Source: Anaerolineae bacterium
GTDB taxonomy: Bacteria > Chloroflexota > Anaerolineae > Aggregatilineales > Phototrophicaceae
Direction of reading: 5' to 3'
Length of the DNA: 64,000 nucleotides
NCBI GenBank assembly: GCA_022841825.1
Contig: JALHQT010000001.1
Span: 124,001-188,000 of the forward strand
A model generated the notes under the pieces. It saw only the letters and a list, made by a program, of their open reading frames with translations, did no database searches and was not told the origin of the DNA. Below are positions 36,655 to 44,539 of this stretch, one piece after another. Position 1 is the stretch's first letter; every line of letters begins with the position of its first letter. The translations under genes were made by a program, and so were the position numbers.

Positions 36655-36945
36655 ATGAATAACTTACAGCCAGTAAAAACTACACTCACCTTTAATCCTT
36701 TGTTTCATCAACGGCTCAAGTCGCTTGCACAAGCAAGCAATGCCTCAATGTCCCAAGTAGTACAAGATGAATTGACCCCTATTATTCAACAACGCCGCCA
36801 AGAGCAAGCAGAACGGCTTTTCAAGGCATTTGAGGCTATAAAGGGCATGGTGAAAGATGATGCTACCGACGCCTCGGCTACTATTGACGACGTTTTGTAT
36901 GGTAAGCCAGGGGAAGGGCTAGTTTCGGAGGAACGTGCAGCTTGA
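36655..36945 (+). CDS. Antitoxin (VapB-like, ribbon-helix-helix)
   Basis: 96 residues. The N-terminal TTLTFNPLFHQRLKSLAQAS then ASMSQVVQDEL has the strand-helix-helix order of RHH DNA-binding antitoxins; the acidic C-terminus (DDATDASATIDDVLYGKPGE) would wrap the toxin. It overlaps the toxin gene by 11 bases and has a palindromic operator upstream. Part of the element A maintenance and defence cargo. Confidence 0.75.
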   Translation: MNNLQPVKTTLTFNPLFHQRLKSLAQASNASMSQVVQDELTPIIQQRRQEQAERLFKAFEAIKGMVKDDATDASATIDDVLYGKPGEGLVSEERAA

Positions 36946-37348
36946 GACCATCCTGTTTGATAGTGATGCGTTTGTCGGATACACCGTCGGAACTGATGAC
37001 CATCATTCGTTCATGGTTGAGTACGTCAAAAAAATGGTAAACCCGGATGTTTTGGCATTGACCACTAGTGGGGTGGTGTTTGAAACCGCTTCTCTTCTGA
37101 GTAGACGATTTCATCACTCGTACGCCCGTGAGTTTCTAAAATTTCTTGAAGCTTCACAGATGCATATAGTAGAGCTAACTAGAGATGACAGGCTGGCAGC
37201 CCAACAGCTTTTCACAGAGCAATTGACCGCACACGAAAGCCTTATTGATTGTGTGAATGTGATAGTGGCGAGGAAACTTGGCATTAAAGAGATGGCATCT
37301 TTCGATACATTTTATGGACGATTTGAACTTAAATACCTTAGACACTAA
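36935..37348 (+). CDS. PIN-domain toxin (VapC-like)
   Basis: 137 residues. Acidic residues of a PIN nuclease are visible: FDSDAFV at the N-terminus, VVFETASLL near 50, LIDCVNVIVARKLG near 108 and SFDTFYGRF near 122. It would cleave RNA when not bound by the antitoxin. The GTG start at 36935 is inside the antitoxin gene, which gives coupled translation. Stabilises the element in its host, by analogy with other VapBC pairs. Confidence 0.8.
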   Translation: MQLETILFDSDAFVGYTVGTDDHHSFMVEYVKKMVNPDVLALTTSGVVFETASLLSRRFHHSYAREFLKFLEASQMHIVELTRDDRLAAQQLFTEQLTAHESLIDCVNVIVARKLGIKEMASFDTFYGRFELKYLRH

Positions 37349-37384
37349 CGAGCCTGATAAAGGTGTTCTTCTCAGTTTCTAGAG

Positions 37385-38821
37385 GTGTTTGTGTCTGTAC
37401 TAGATGTAATGGATACCAGAGAAACAGCCTCTGCTATCTGGATGATGGTCTTTTTGCTGTGGGTTTTTGTTTATCCTAAGTCAAGAAGGGCAGCGTACCA
37501 AGTAGTTAGGGCATTTTTGGCATGGAAAGTGAGTTTAGTCTTTTCTATAGCCGTTATCTATATCTGTTTGGTTGCTGTGTTGCTGCACAGACTTGACTAC
37601 TGGAGACCTGACTTACTCCCTGAGACGATTGTTTGGTTCTTTAGTACAGGATTTGTGCTCTTATTGAACATTGGTAAAACGATTCAAAGCTATGAGCACT
37701 TTACCAAGATTTTGCGGAGCATATTGACCCTCACCTTACTTCTTGAGTTCTTTTTCAACCTATACACCTTTTCTCTTGCTGTAGAACTACTTATTGTGCC
37801 ATTTCTTTTCGTTTTAGTTGGGGTAGGCGTAGTTGCGGGAACAAAAGCGGAGTATTTCAAAGTCAAGAAACTAGTGGACGTCATCTTAACGGCTCTGTCG
37901 GTTTATTACATCGTATATATCTTGAGCAACGTATTCAATAATGTTGGGTCTGTGGCAACTTCTGACAATCTCCGAAGTTTTGCGCTAACGCCATTACTCA
38001 GCACTGCATTTCTGCCGATGCTCTACCTCGTAGCCCTAGTATTTACCTATGAGGATTTCTTTATTTCTCTAGATTTTCGATTGAAGTCTGACACAGAACT
38101 TTCCAAGTATGCAAAGCATAAAGTGCTGGAGTATTGCCATCTAGACTTACGAAAACTCATTCAGGTGAGGAAGTCCATGTTTGAAGCCCGGATAAGAGCC
38201 AACAATGCGACAGATGTAGTAAGTTTTGTTCATGAGCTAGAGAGAGGAAAGACTGTGAAGTGGCAATTTGTCAGCCGATGGGTACTCCGACTAATCGGCA
38301 TATTGATTGTAAGCGGGACGTTTCTATTCATCGCTTATGCGGTAGTCCGAGGAGTGTTGGATATAGAAATTGCTCTGTCGCTTGTTGGATTGCTTGGCGG
38401 ATGGGTAGTAGCAATAGTTACTCTAGTAGTTGTTAGTATGGGTTTAAGAACCTTCAGGCATCGAGAATTGAATGTCTTACCCTATCACCAGATAACCGAT
38501 TGGGTTCGGCGCGCCGATACCGCCGCATTTGACTGCTATCAAAAAGCGGATGGGATTGAGTTATATTGGGACGACGCTACCTCCTCGTGGGAGACAACCA
38601 AAGCAGAGTTCAATTGGGTAATGGGACTAGCGAGAAGTCTAGACAATCCATTGCCTCTCTATAACTATTTGGAGCGGCATTTTGAGCTATTGCTAGCTTA
38701 CGAATTACTTGCACAAGAGAAACACAATAAGCGGGACAATGGTGCGAAATATAAAGACTTGCAGCTCAAATTGCACACGTCATCCGGTGAAATATATCGA
38801 GAAGTAAGAATGCGACAGTGA
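37385..38821 (+). CDS. Polytopic membrane protein of unknown function
   Basis: 478 residues with about nine to ten hydrophobic segments, e.g. AIWMMVFLLWVFVY, VSLVFSIAVIYICLVAVLL, LLIVPFLFVLVGVGVVAG near 140, then a cytosolic part (about 235-300), two more helices (LIGILIVSGTFLFIAYAVV, IALSLVGLLGGWVVAIVTLV), and a soluble C-terminal 110 residues. GTG at 37385 or ATG at 37409 could start it. No family recognised. It sits between the toxin-antitoxin pair and the integrase as part of the cargo. Confidence 0.65.
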   Translation: MFVSVLDVMDTRETASAIWMMVFLLWVFVYPKSRRAAYQVVRAFLAWKVSLVFSIAVIYICLVAVLLHRLDYWRPDLLPETIVWFFSTGFVLLLNIGKTIQSYEHFTKILRSILTLTLLLEFFFNLYTFSLAVELLIVPFLFVLVGVGVVAGTKAEYFKVKKLVDVILTALSVYYIVYILSNVFNNVGSVATSDNLRSFALTPLLSTAFLPMLYLVALVFTYEDFFISLDFRLKSDTELSKYAKHKVLEYCHLDLRKLIQVRKSMFEARIRANNATDVVSFVHELERGKTVKWQFVSRWVLRLIGILIVSGTFLFIAYAVVRGVLDIEIALSLVGLLGGWVVAIVTLVVVSMGLRTFRHRELNVLPYHQITDWVRRADTAAFDCYQKADGIELYWDDATSSWETTKAEFNWVMGLARSLDNPLPLYNYLERHFELLLAYELLAQEKHNKRDNGAKYKDLQLKLHTSSGEIYREVRMRQ

Positions 38822-38886
38822 CATAACAGGCGCTGAATACAGCCCACTTGACTCTAGTGAAGGCCGTTTGATAGACTCATAACATT

Positions 38887-39225
38887 ATGCATAGAGTCTA
38901 TTTTTCTCTCGTTGACACCGCCAATGCCACCCCGGTAATCATCCGCGTTCTCAACCGCCGAGACGACTTAAACAACCTCATCACATGGGCGGGGAAAAAG
39001 CATTTTAGCGATGTTCAGTCAGCCTACATTAATCGCCTAGAAGATGAAGAACGGCGGTACTTACGGGCAACACTCCACTATCCCCGATTGACACGAATTC
39101 TGACCGTTTTACACGCTTTGTGGTGCATTCTAGCGCCAGCGCAACGCTACCATCGCAAAGGCAGCGGCAGCGCGTATCGAAGCCGTAACTTGACCCAGAC
39201 CTATAATCTGACATATAGTCTTTAA
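38887..39225 (+). CDS. Hypothetical basic protein
   Basis: 112 residues; VYFSLVDTANATPVIIRVLN at the start, a hydrophobic stretch RILTVLHALWCILAPA near 80 and a basic, Ser/Arg-rich tail. It lies near the right end of element A, before a terminator and the integrase block. Nothing identifies its function. Confidence 0.4.
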   Translation: MHRVYFSLVDTANATPVIIRVLNRRDDLNNLITWAGKKHFSDVQSAYINRLEDEERRYLRATLHYPRLTRILTVLHALWCILAPAQRYHRKGSGSAYRSRNLTQTYNLTYSL

Positions 39226-39364
39226 CAAATCACATAAACAAAACGCCCGCGCCCGGTGCTAGTAACACCGAGAACGGGCTAACCAACCACGCTGATTGTG
39301 GCAGCATGGGGGCTAATGGTGGACTCTAACGTTTGCCGATTAAGCCGTCAATTGCTGTTTTTGC

Positions 39365-39386
39365 AGCCGTTGGCGGCTTTTTTATT
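39365..39386 (+). terminator. Terminator before integrase operon
   Basis: AGCCG-TTGG-CGGCT followed by TTTTTTAT. Short but with a strong T run. Confidence 0.7.
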
Positions 39387-39419
39387 TCTACTCAGGCACC
39401 CTGTGCCTAGAAAGGACAT

Positions 39420-39581
39420 ATGAGTGATGACAACACAGCCGAAACATCACCAAGAGAAGGTATCGACTACGACCGAGCCTATCAGTTGCTCATCGAAGGT
39501 TATCTGAAAATCCAGCAAGTCAGCGAGGGAAAACCCCTCGCTATAAAGACGGATGATATGCGAGAGGCAGGTGTCAAATGA
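39420..39581 (+). CDS. Small protein coupled to the integrase, 53 aa
   Basis: Reads MSDDNTAETSPREGIDYDRA then YQLLIEGYLKIQQVSEGKPL and ends REAGVK. AGAAAGGACAT precedes the ATG, and the stop overlaps the integrase start as ATGA. The tight coupling points to a recombination directionality factor or integrase partner, though the sequence (acidic start, one helix) does not prove it. Confidence 0.65.
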   Translation: MSDDNTAETSPREGIDYDRAYQLLIEGYLKIQQVSEGKPLAIKTDDMREAGVK

Positions 39582-42016
39582 GCAGACGACGTTATCAGCA
39601 GACCGTAACGGAACTTGTTAATTGGGATGGCACAACCAGTCTTCCCACAGACCGAGATATTGCCGTGTACTATCGTCAGTCTACTCATGCCCAGGTTGGC
39701 AATGTGTCAACCTCAATGCAAGTGATTGACATGCCCAACTACCTGATGAGCCGGGGTTGGAAGGAGGAGAACATCATCCTCATTGACACCGATGAAGGGG
39801 TGAGTGGCACCAAGAAAATTGATGAGCGCTCAGGCATGAAGGAACTGTTTTCCCTGATTACCGAAGGGCGGATAGGGGCGGTCGCCTGCCAGGATGAAGA
39901 CCGCCTATTCCGAGACATCACCCAAATCCAGGTCAATATCTTTATCGAAGCCTGTCGGACTAACCGAGTACTGGTGATAGTACCGAGTATGGTCTATGAC
40001 TTCTCCCATCCCCAGATGGGGACGTTCCATATGCGTCAATTTCGGTTCAAATCCGAGATGGCAGCCGAACATATCGTTTCCTACATCAAAGGCAGGTTAC
40101 ACCCAGCCAAAAAGCGGTTGATGTTGGAGGGGCGGTGGGCAGGGGGAACAGCACCACTCGGGTTCATGATTGATGAGCGAAAGTTTTTATCCGACGGCAG
40201 AGCTAACCCCAACTGGCGACGATACACACCCTATGAACCCCATGCCGAGATTGTCAGAGAGTACTTTCGGTTGTTTGTCTCGTTTTCTGGGAATTTACGA
40301 GCCACCGCCCGGCACATCGCCCATAACGGGCCATTTTTTGCCGCTCCTAAAACCTGGGTTGCACCGGATGGGTTTCGGTTTAGTCCGTCAATGACCGCAC
40401 GTACCTATGGCTATGGGTACTGCCCTGGTAGACCGGGACTACAAACACTGCTGACCAATGCCGCGTATATCGGGCATTTCGTCGTCAATGATATGGTGGC
40501 AGTCTATGATAATCACCCCGCTATTGTTGACCGTGACAGTTTCTATGCCGCTTTTAACTACCTCTCAGAACTTCAGCTTGATGGGCAAGCTAACCTACAG
40601 TTTCGCGGCGTGTCGTATGCCAGTCGCCCGGTACTAGAGGAGGGGCGCGAGAGCGAGCGCCCATTGTGTGCCGGACTCGTTGGCTCATACCTTGATGGCA
40701 AGTGGTACAAGGCGGGCACCCGGTGGGTAGGCACGTACAAGCATTACGGGTATTCCGTCAACAAACTCTCCCCCAAGGACGGTGAACTTCTCTGGCATCG
40801 GAAAGCTGAGTACATTGACCAGGAAGTAGCCCGTCTCACCCGCAGCAAACTATCCGAGACCTTTAGCCAAGAGAAGTGGAATAACCACCTATCTGAAGCC
40901 GCCCACGCGGTTGATAAGGAGCGGATAGTCAAAGAGAGGCAGCGGGAAGCGCTGGAAGAGACAATGAAGAATCTGATTGCCAGTCTTGACCAGTTGACCA
41001 TTCCCGCCATGATACGCCGAGTTGAAGAACGCTACAGCGCATCGGAAGCCGAACATCAACGGTTGACGGCGGAACTCTCCGGTATGCAATCTGACGTTGC
41101 CCGACTTACGACACTGCAAAAGCTCAAGGACACCATTGTGCCGGTATTAGAGAGGTGGGATGAACTGCCGACCGAGCAGAAGCGGGGCATATTGCACACC
41201 CTAATTGACCGGGTAGTCGTCACTCCACTGGAGGCGCAAGCGTTAACACTTACCATCAATTGGTTAGATGGCACCACTGACACCGTAGATGTTGCCCGCA
41301 AAGGGGTCACTTACAAGGGGTGGCTGGTTACTGAGGTTGACCGACTGGAGACCATGTATCGCCAGGGAGCGACCAAAGAGGCAATCAGTGCCACGTTTCC
41401 ACAGAGAACATGGAGTAGTATCTACTCGAAACTGGTGACCCTTACCGATACACCCCCCATATTCGCCCATCCGTGTGACATCAAAGGCGATGAGACGTAT
41501 ATCGAGTACTGCAAGCGTACCGATACGACACTACCTAGAAAAGCCCGCAATGGCTTGCGCTGGAGTAGGAGTGAGGATGAGAAGCTAGTCAGCTTGATGG
41601 CATCCGAGGCAACACAGCTTGAGTTGGCAGAGACGTTTAGAAACAGGACATGGAAGGCTATCTATACCCGTGTCAAACAGTTGTGTGGTGACAGCATGAC
41701 AATCCCCGGTCAGGGGGGAAAGGGAAAAGCTGGTAGCCTCAAACGGTATGAGACCTATGAGACTTACATCTTGCGCCAAAAAGGGGCAGAAGAAGCGGGT
41801 CAGAAGTCTCTGACACAATTGACAACTGAAACTCATCCAGGAATAACACTCCTCGATGCGCCAACGAGATTTCGCCCGGCTTGGGCGCGGTGCCACCGCC
41901 GACCAGCCCCGCTTGTGAGATGGTATGATGCGGGGCGCGGAAGGGGCGCGTTTGCAGGAGCGGCTGCCCGCTGTTCAGCATATCCGCCACACTGTAAATG
42001 CGTGAGACTTCCATAG
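39578..42016 (+). CDS. Large serine integrase of element A, C-terminus altered by integration
   Basis: 812 codons as it now stands. The catalytic serine lies in YYRQSTHAQ (S35); the resolvase-type domain runs to about 170 (CQDEDRLFRDITQIQVN, FRFKSEMAAEHIVSYIKGRL), then a recombinase domain (GRWAGGTAPLGFMID), a coiled coil near 440-530 and two C-terminal helix-turn-helix-like repeats (YRQGATKEAISATFPQRTWS; WSRSEDEKLVSLMASEATQL). The attachment core falls at codons 752-755: the first 754 residues belong to the element and the last 58 are read from antisense comM. In the circular form the frame ends in a 42-residue native tail stored at 18706-18833. The tail differs in length, charge and sequence between the two states. 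Confidence 0.88.
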   Translation: MSRRRYQQTVTELVNWDGTTSLPTDRDIAVYYRQSTHAQVGNVSTSMQVIDMPNYLMSRGWKEENIILIDTDEGVSGTKKIDERSGMKELFSLITEGRIGAVACQDEDRLFRDITQIQVNIFIEACRTNRVLVIVPSMVYDFSHPQMGTFHMRQFRFKSEMAAEHIVSYIKGRLHPAKKRLMLEGRWAGGTAPLGFMIDERKFLSDGRANPNWRRYTPYEPHAEIVREYFRLFVSFSGNLRATARHIAHNGPFFAAPKTWVAPDGFRFSPSMTARTYGYGYCPGRPGLQTLLTNAAYIGHFVVNDMVAVYDNHPAIVDRDSFYAAFNYLSELQLDGQANLQFRGVSYASRPVLEEGRESERPLCAGLVGSYLDGKWYKAGTRWVGTYKHYGYSVNKLSPKDGELLWHRKAEYIDQEVARLTRSKLSETFSQEKWNNHLSEAAHAVDKERIVKERQREALEETMKNLIASLDQLTIPAMIRRVEERYSASEAEHQRLTAELSGMQSDVARLTTLQKLKDTIVPVLERWDELPTEQKRGILHTLIDRVVVTPLEAQALTLTINWLDGTTDTVDVARKGVTYKGWLVTEVDRLETMYRQGATKEAISATFPQRTWSSIYSKLVTLTDTPPIFAHPCDIKGDETYIEYCKRTDTTLPRKARNGLRWSRSEDEKLVSLMASEATQLELAETFRNRTWKAIYTRVKQLCGDSMTIPGQGGKGKAGSLKRYETYETYILRQKGAEEAGQKSLTQLTTETHPGITLLDAPTRFRPAWARCHRRPAPLVRWYDAGRGRGAFAGAAARCSAYPPHCKCVRLP
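41832..41840 (-). other. attR core of element A
   Basis: CTCATCCAG, identical to 18697-18705. To the right is comM, to the left the integrase gene. Confidence 0.8.
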
Positions 42017-42854
42017 CTTCCGGGAGCGAAAGCGGCGGCAGAATCGTCGGCATGGCGCGCGCCAGCAGGGTCTTGCCGACACCGGGCGGTCCCTGCATCA
42101 GAATATTGTGATTGCCACCCGCCGCGATCTCTAGCGCACGCTTCACATGCTGCTGCCCCCTCACGTCGCTGAAATCGACCAGTCCGGTAGTGGTCGCTGT
42201 CGCGGCAAAGCTCCCATCATTGACGAAAGGCTCTATCGGATTCATCCCGTAAAGATGCTCGACCAACTGTCCGAGTGTTTCGACGGGAAAGACGCGAATG
42301 TCATCCACCAATGCCGCCTGTGGCGCATCAGCGGCGGCGACATAAATGGCATCGTATCCCGCTTGCTGTGCCGCGTACGCCATTGGCATGACACCGTTGG
42401 TATGGCGGATGCTGCCATCCAGTGAAAGCTCGCCCACAAAGATGCTGGTCTCCAGAACATGCATCGGGATCTGGTCAGTGGCAGCGAGCACGCTGACGGC
42501 GATGGCGAGGTCATAGGCGGGACCATGTTTGGGCAGATTCGCGGGACTGAGATTGGTCACATAGACTTTATTTGGAAATTGGAGATAAACTCCATATGAT
42601 TGATCGCCGTCCAAACTTTGACCTAACGACATGGTTAGTTCAGAGCCACCAGATGAGCGAGCTTTTCCGCTCCGGCGCGTTCCAGTATTCTTGATTGCCG
42701 AACGCACACGCTCACGGCTTTCACGAACAGCAGCGTCCGGGAGACCCACGATATTCCAACTAGGAAGTTGACCTCGTGGGTTGAAGTCCGTCTGGACTTC
42801 AATGATGAACCCATCTAATCCTACAAGAGCACAAGCGTGGGCTGTGGCGAGCAT
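41841..42854 (-). pseudogene. comM: comM 5' fragment interrupted by element A
   Basis: Residues 1 to about 338 of the Mg-chelatase-like AAA+ helicase ComM, which promotes branch migration in natural transformation. MLATAHACALVGLDG starts it; the Lon-like N-domain, the AAA+ Walker A GPPGVGKT and EISLAHRGVLFLDE are visible. It stops at the Walker B LDE, where element A begins; the continuation is at 18563-18705. ATG 42854 was preferred to 42863, with AGGTG upstream. Compared with the family there is an in-frame insert of about 33 residues after IKNTG (TRRSGKARSSGGSELTMSLG onward). The host copy cannot make full-length protein while the element is integrated. Confidence 0.88.
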
Positions 42855-42968
42855 AAATGGCACCTGTGTAAATCCATGCCTTGATCTTACGCCACAGGAG
42901 TCTTGGTTGGCATAAAACTTGATAAAGCCCTGAGGGGTATGTACTTTACTACCCTAGCCGAGTAGCCT

Positions 42969-43154
42969 TTAGCCATCCATTTCTTGCACAACTCCATAAG
43001 ACGTTTCAGGTTTTGCTTTCTTGTCCCCCTTTATTGCAGTACCATACGATGTGTCAGGTTTTGGTTTCTGCGCGGGTTCGGGTTTGTTTGTTGACTGAGT
43101 GGAAGGCTGACTACTTGACTGTGACCCTTGCTTTTTGTCGCTGTCATTTGTCAT
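42969..43154 (-). CDS. Small low-complexity protein
   Basis: 61 residues, rich in Ser, Gln, Lys and Pro, with two related units KPDTSYGTAIKGDKK and KPETSYGVVQEMDG. GGAGATACACA precedes the ATG. It is divergent from 43177 with only 22 bases between starts. No known domain; the repeated TSYG may be a short binding motif. Confidence 0.45.
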   Translation of the reverse strand: MTNDSDKKQGSQSSSQPSTQSTNKPEPAQKPKPDTSYGTAIKGDKKAKPETSYGVVQEMDG

Positions 43155-43176
43155 TGTGTATCTCCAGAGAGCTATC

Positions 43177-43671
43177 ATGCCGGACGAACTCACGTTTCAA
43201 CAGAAGAACGCACTAGAGTTGATGCAAGCTCACACTGCATCGATTAGAGAGGCTATCAACACCCTTGAAGACAAGGCGCAACAGAACATTAGTATCAGTA
43301 GCATTATAATTGCAATTATAGGATCGTTCAATGCACTCGGAACGAATGTTCAAGGAGGGATGCTTTTTACCCAGACCGAGATAGTGCTTATATTCTTGGC
43401 TTACGCAGTATTGTTTGTTGCTTTCTTCATAGCAAGGCGTCCTGCACTGGTGGCAACGCATCCAATGCGTCCGACATGGGAAGAGTTACAGAAGTGGCTT
43501 GGGCTTAACGAGGAAGAATTTTACGATAAGCTTGTAGCCTCGTATTCAGATATAGTTCGAGACAACGAACTTGTGATGAAGCGCAAAGCACGGGCAGTCA
43601 ATGTGGGAGTATTCTTTCTTGGAATTGACATATTGGTTATTGCTCTCTCTGCTGCTACAAACATCGGTTAG
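43177..43671 (+). CDS. Membrane protein with SLATT-like layout
   Basis: 164 residues. A helical start (TFQQKNALELMQAHTASIRE) is followed by two paired membrane segments (ISISSIIIAIIGSFNALG, IVLIFLAYAVLFVAFFIARR), a cytosolic part (RPTWEELQKWLGLNEEEFYD) and a final segment (AVNVGVFFLGIDILVIALSA). The pattern resembles small membrane effectors linked to conflict systems, but I could not assign a family. It lies between comM and element B. Confidence 0.55.
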   Translation: MPDELTFQQKNALELMQAHTASIREAINTLEDKAQQNISISSIIIAIIGSFNALGTNVQGGMLFTQTEIVLIFLAYAVLFVAFFIARRPALVATHPMRPTWEELQKWLGLNEEEFYDKLVASYSDIVRDNELVMKRKARAVNVGVFFLGIDILVIALSAATNIG

Positions 43672-43714
43672 TCCTCTCCCAAATGCTCTTGTGAGAAATT
43701 GTCGGGTCGCCAAC

Positions 43715-43741
43715 TTGACAAATATTATCTTATAGTATAAT
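43715..43741 (+). promoter_or_regulatory. Promoter of the copy B backbone gene
   Basis: TTGACA (43715-43720), 15-bp spacer, TATAAT (43736-43741). Same spacing and similar flanks as the element A promoter at 23501-23527. Confidence 0.6.
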
Positions 43742-43819
43742 ATAATGTTATAAGAGAATTAAGACTGAATAGCTGAACGACCGCCTCGCACATTCAACAA
43801 AGCAATCTTTCTCCCTCAA

Positions 43820-43866
43820 ATAGACACTCCACAAGGCATTTTCTAGGTGCCTTTTGATGTGTCTAT
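43820..43866 (+). promoter_or_regulatory. Leader hairpin before the copy B backbone gene
   Basis: ATAGACAC/GTGTCTAT outer stem (43820-43827 with 43859-43866) and AAGGCA/TGCCTT inner stem, in a leader of about 155 bases. The element A leader folds in a comparable way. Confidence 0.5.
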
Positions 43867-43901
43867 ATGAGCAACGCGCCCAGTGGCGCAGGAGAATACA
43901 A

Positions 43902-44171
43902 ATGTTTCTGGACAACACAAAGTATGTCAAAGAAATTGTGGCTCGCATCGAGGCTGAAATGGAAGCGGGCAAGGTGATCACCCTGGCGAACGGCGACATC
44001 GTCGTTTCGTTGGGATCGCCCATCGAGACCGACGTCAGCGTTTATGCCGCGATGCCAGCGATCCAGGATGAGACTGTGAAAGTCTTGGGGAAGAAATACC
44101 CCAAATTCACGGTCGCGTTCGAGTATTCCGGTTTCACTGGCGTTTGGTACGCGCATTTCACCAAACGCTGA
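43902..44171 (+). CDS. Conserved element-backbone protein, 89 aa, copy B
   Basis: Homologue of the protein at 23056-23307. MFLDNTKYVKEIVARIEAEM is helical; ITLANGDIVVSLGSPIETDV and KKYPKFTVAFEYSGFTGVWY are strands. CAGGAGAATAC precedes the ATG. It stands at the same place in element B as its relative in A: ahead of the replication and partition block, with the same promoter type and the same GGGGCAACC terminator. Unknown function; its conservation suggests a backbone role. Confidence 0.65.
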   Translation: MFLDNTKYVKEIVARIEAEMEAGKVITLANGDIVVSLGSPIETDVSVYAAMPAIQDETVKVLGKKYPKFTVAFEYSGFTGVWYAHFTKR

Positions 44172-44172
44172 T

Positions 44173-44228
44173 ATTATGGGCGAAAGCCCATAATTGGGGG
44201 CAACCTTTTGCCGGGTTGCCCCTCTTTT
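44173..44228 (+). terminator. Tandem hairpin terminator after the copy B backbone gene
   Basis: ATTATGGGC-GAAA-GCCCATAAT (44173-44194), then GGGGCAACC/GGTTGCCCC (44197-44222) followed by TCTTTT. Confidence 0.85.
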
Positions 44229-44312
44229 ATGTCTTGAAAACCGCCATTTATAAGTACAAATTCCGACCGTCCGGTCGAACGGTCGCTTTTCAACTGTACA
44301 CTATTTCCCTAC

Positions 44313-44342
44313 TTGACAGCTTTCCTTTCTGTGCGCTTATAC
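44313..44342 (+). promoter_or_regulatory. Promoter of the element B partition operon
   Basis: TTGACA (44313-44318), 18-bp spacer, TTATAC (44337-44342), about 40 bases before the RHH gene. A palindromic CGACCG/CGGTCG cluster at 44266-44285 lies just upstream. Confidence 0.6.
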
Positions 44343-44381
44343 TGAAGGCACGTTGGGACATCCCCACGACTTACCCACAAC

Positions 44382-44534
44382 ATGGATAACAACAGAATAA
44401 CCGAAGTGTCAATCAAGGTCTGGATGCCCAAAGACCTGCACAACGAGCTTAAGTCCGTCGCACATAGGCGACGAATTTCACTTTCAGCTTTAATTCGTCT
44501 TGCTCTGTCCCGATATACAGAACTCAACGAATAG
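44382..44534 (+). CDS. Ribbon-helix-helix protein, 50 aa
   Basis: Reads MDNNRITEVSIKVWMPKDLH then NELKSVAHRRRISLSALIRL and ALSRYTELNE. The strand EVSIKVWMP followed by two helices is a complete RHH (CopG-like) DNA-binding domain. It ends 5 bases before parA, so it is the first gene of that operon and probably its repressor or a copy-number regulator. Element A has no equivalent at this place. Confidence 0.7.
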   Translation: MDNNRITEVSIKVWMPKDLHNELKSVAHRRRISLSALIRLALSRYTELNE

Positions 44535-44539
44535 AATTC

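Larger units (their letters stand above)
18697..41840. mobile_element. Element A: 23.1 kb integrated element in comM
   Basis: The element is bounded by the identical 9-bp core at 18697-18705 and 41832-41840. Removing it joins comM in frame as [11 protein letters not shown], the standard ComM sequence. It encodes a large serine integrase at the right end, plasmid-type replication and partition genes, a TraG/VirD4-like ATPase, replication-relaxation proteins, a SIR2 protein and a VapBC-type pair. No relaxase or VirB4 gene was recognised, so it may be mobilised by helpers or use an unfamiliar mechanism. Confidence 0.85.
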
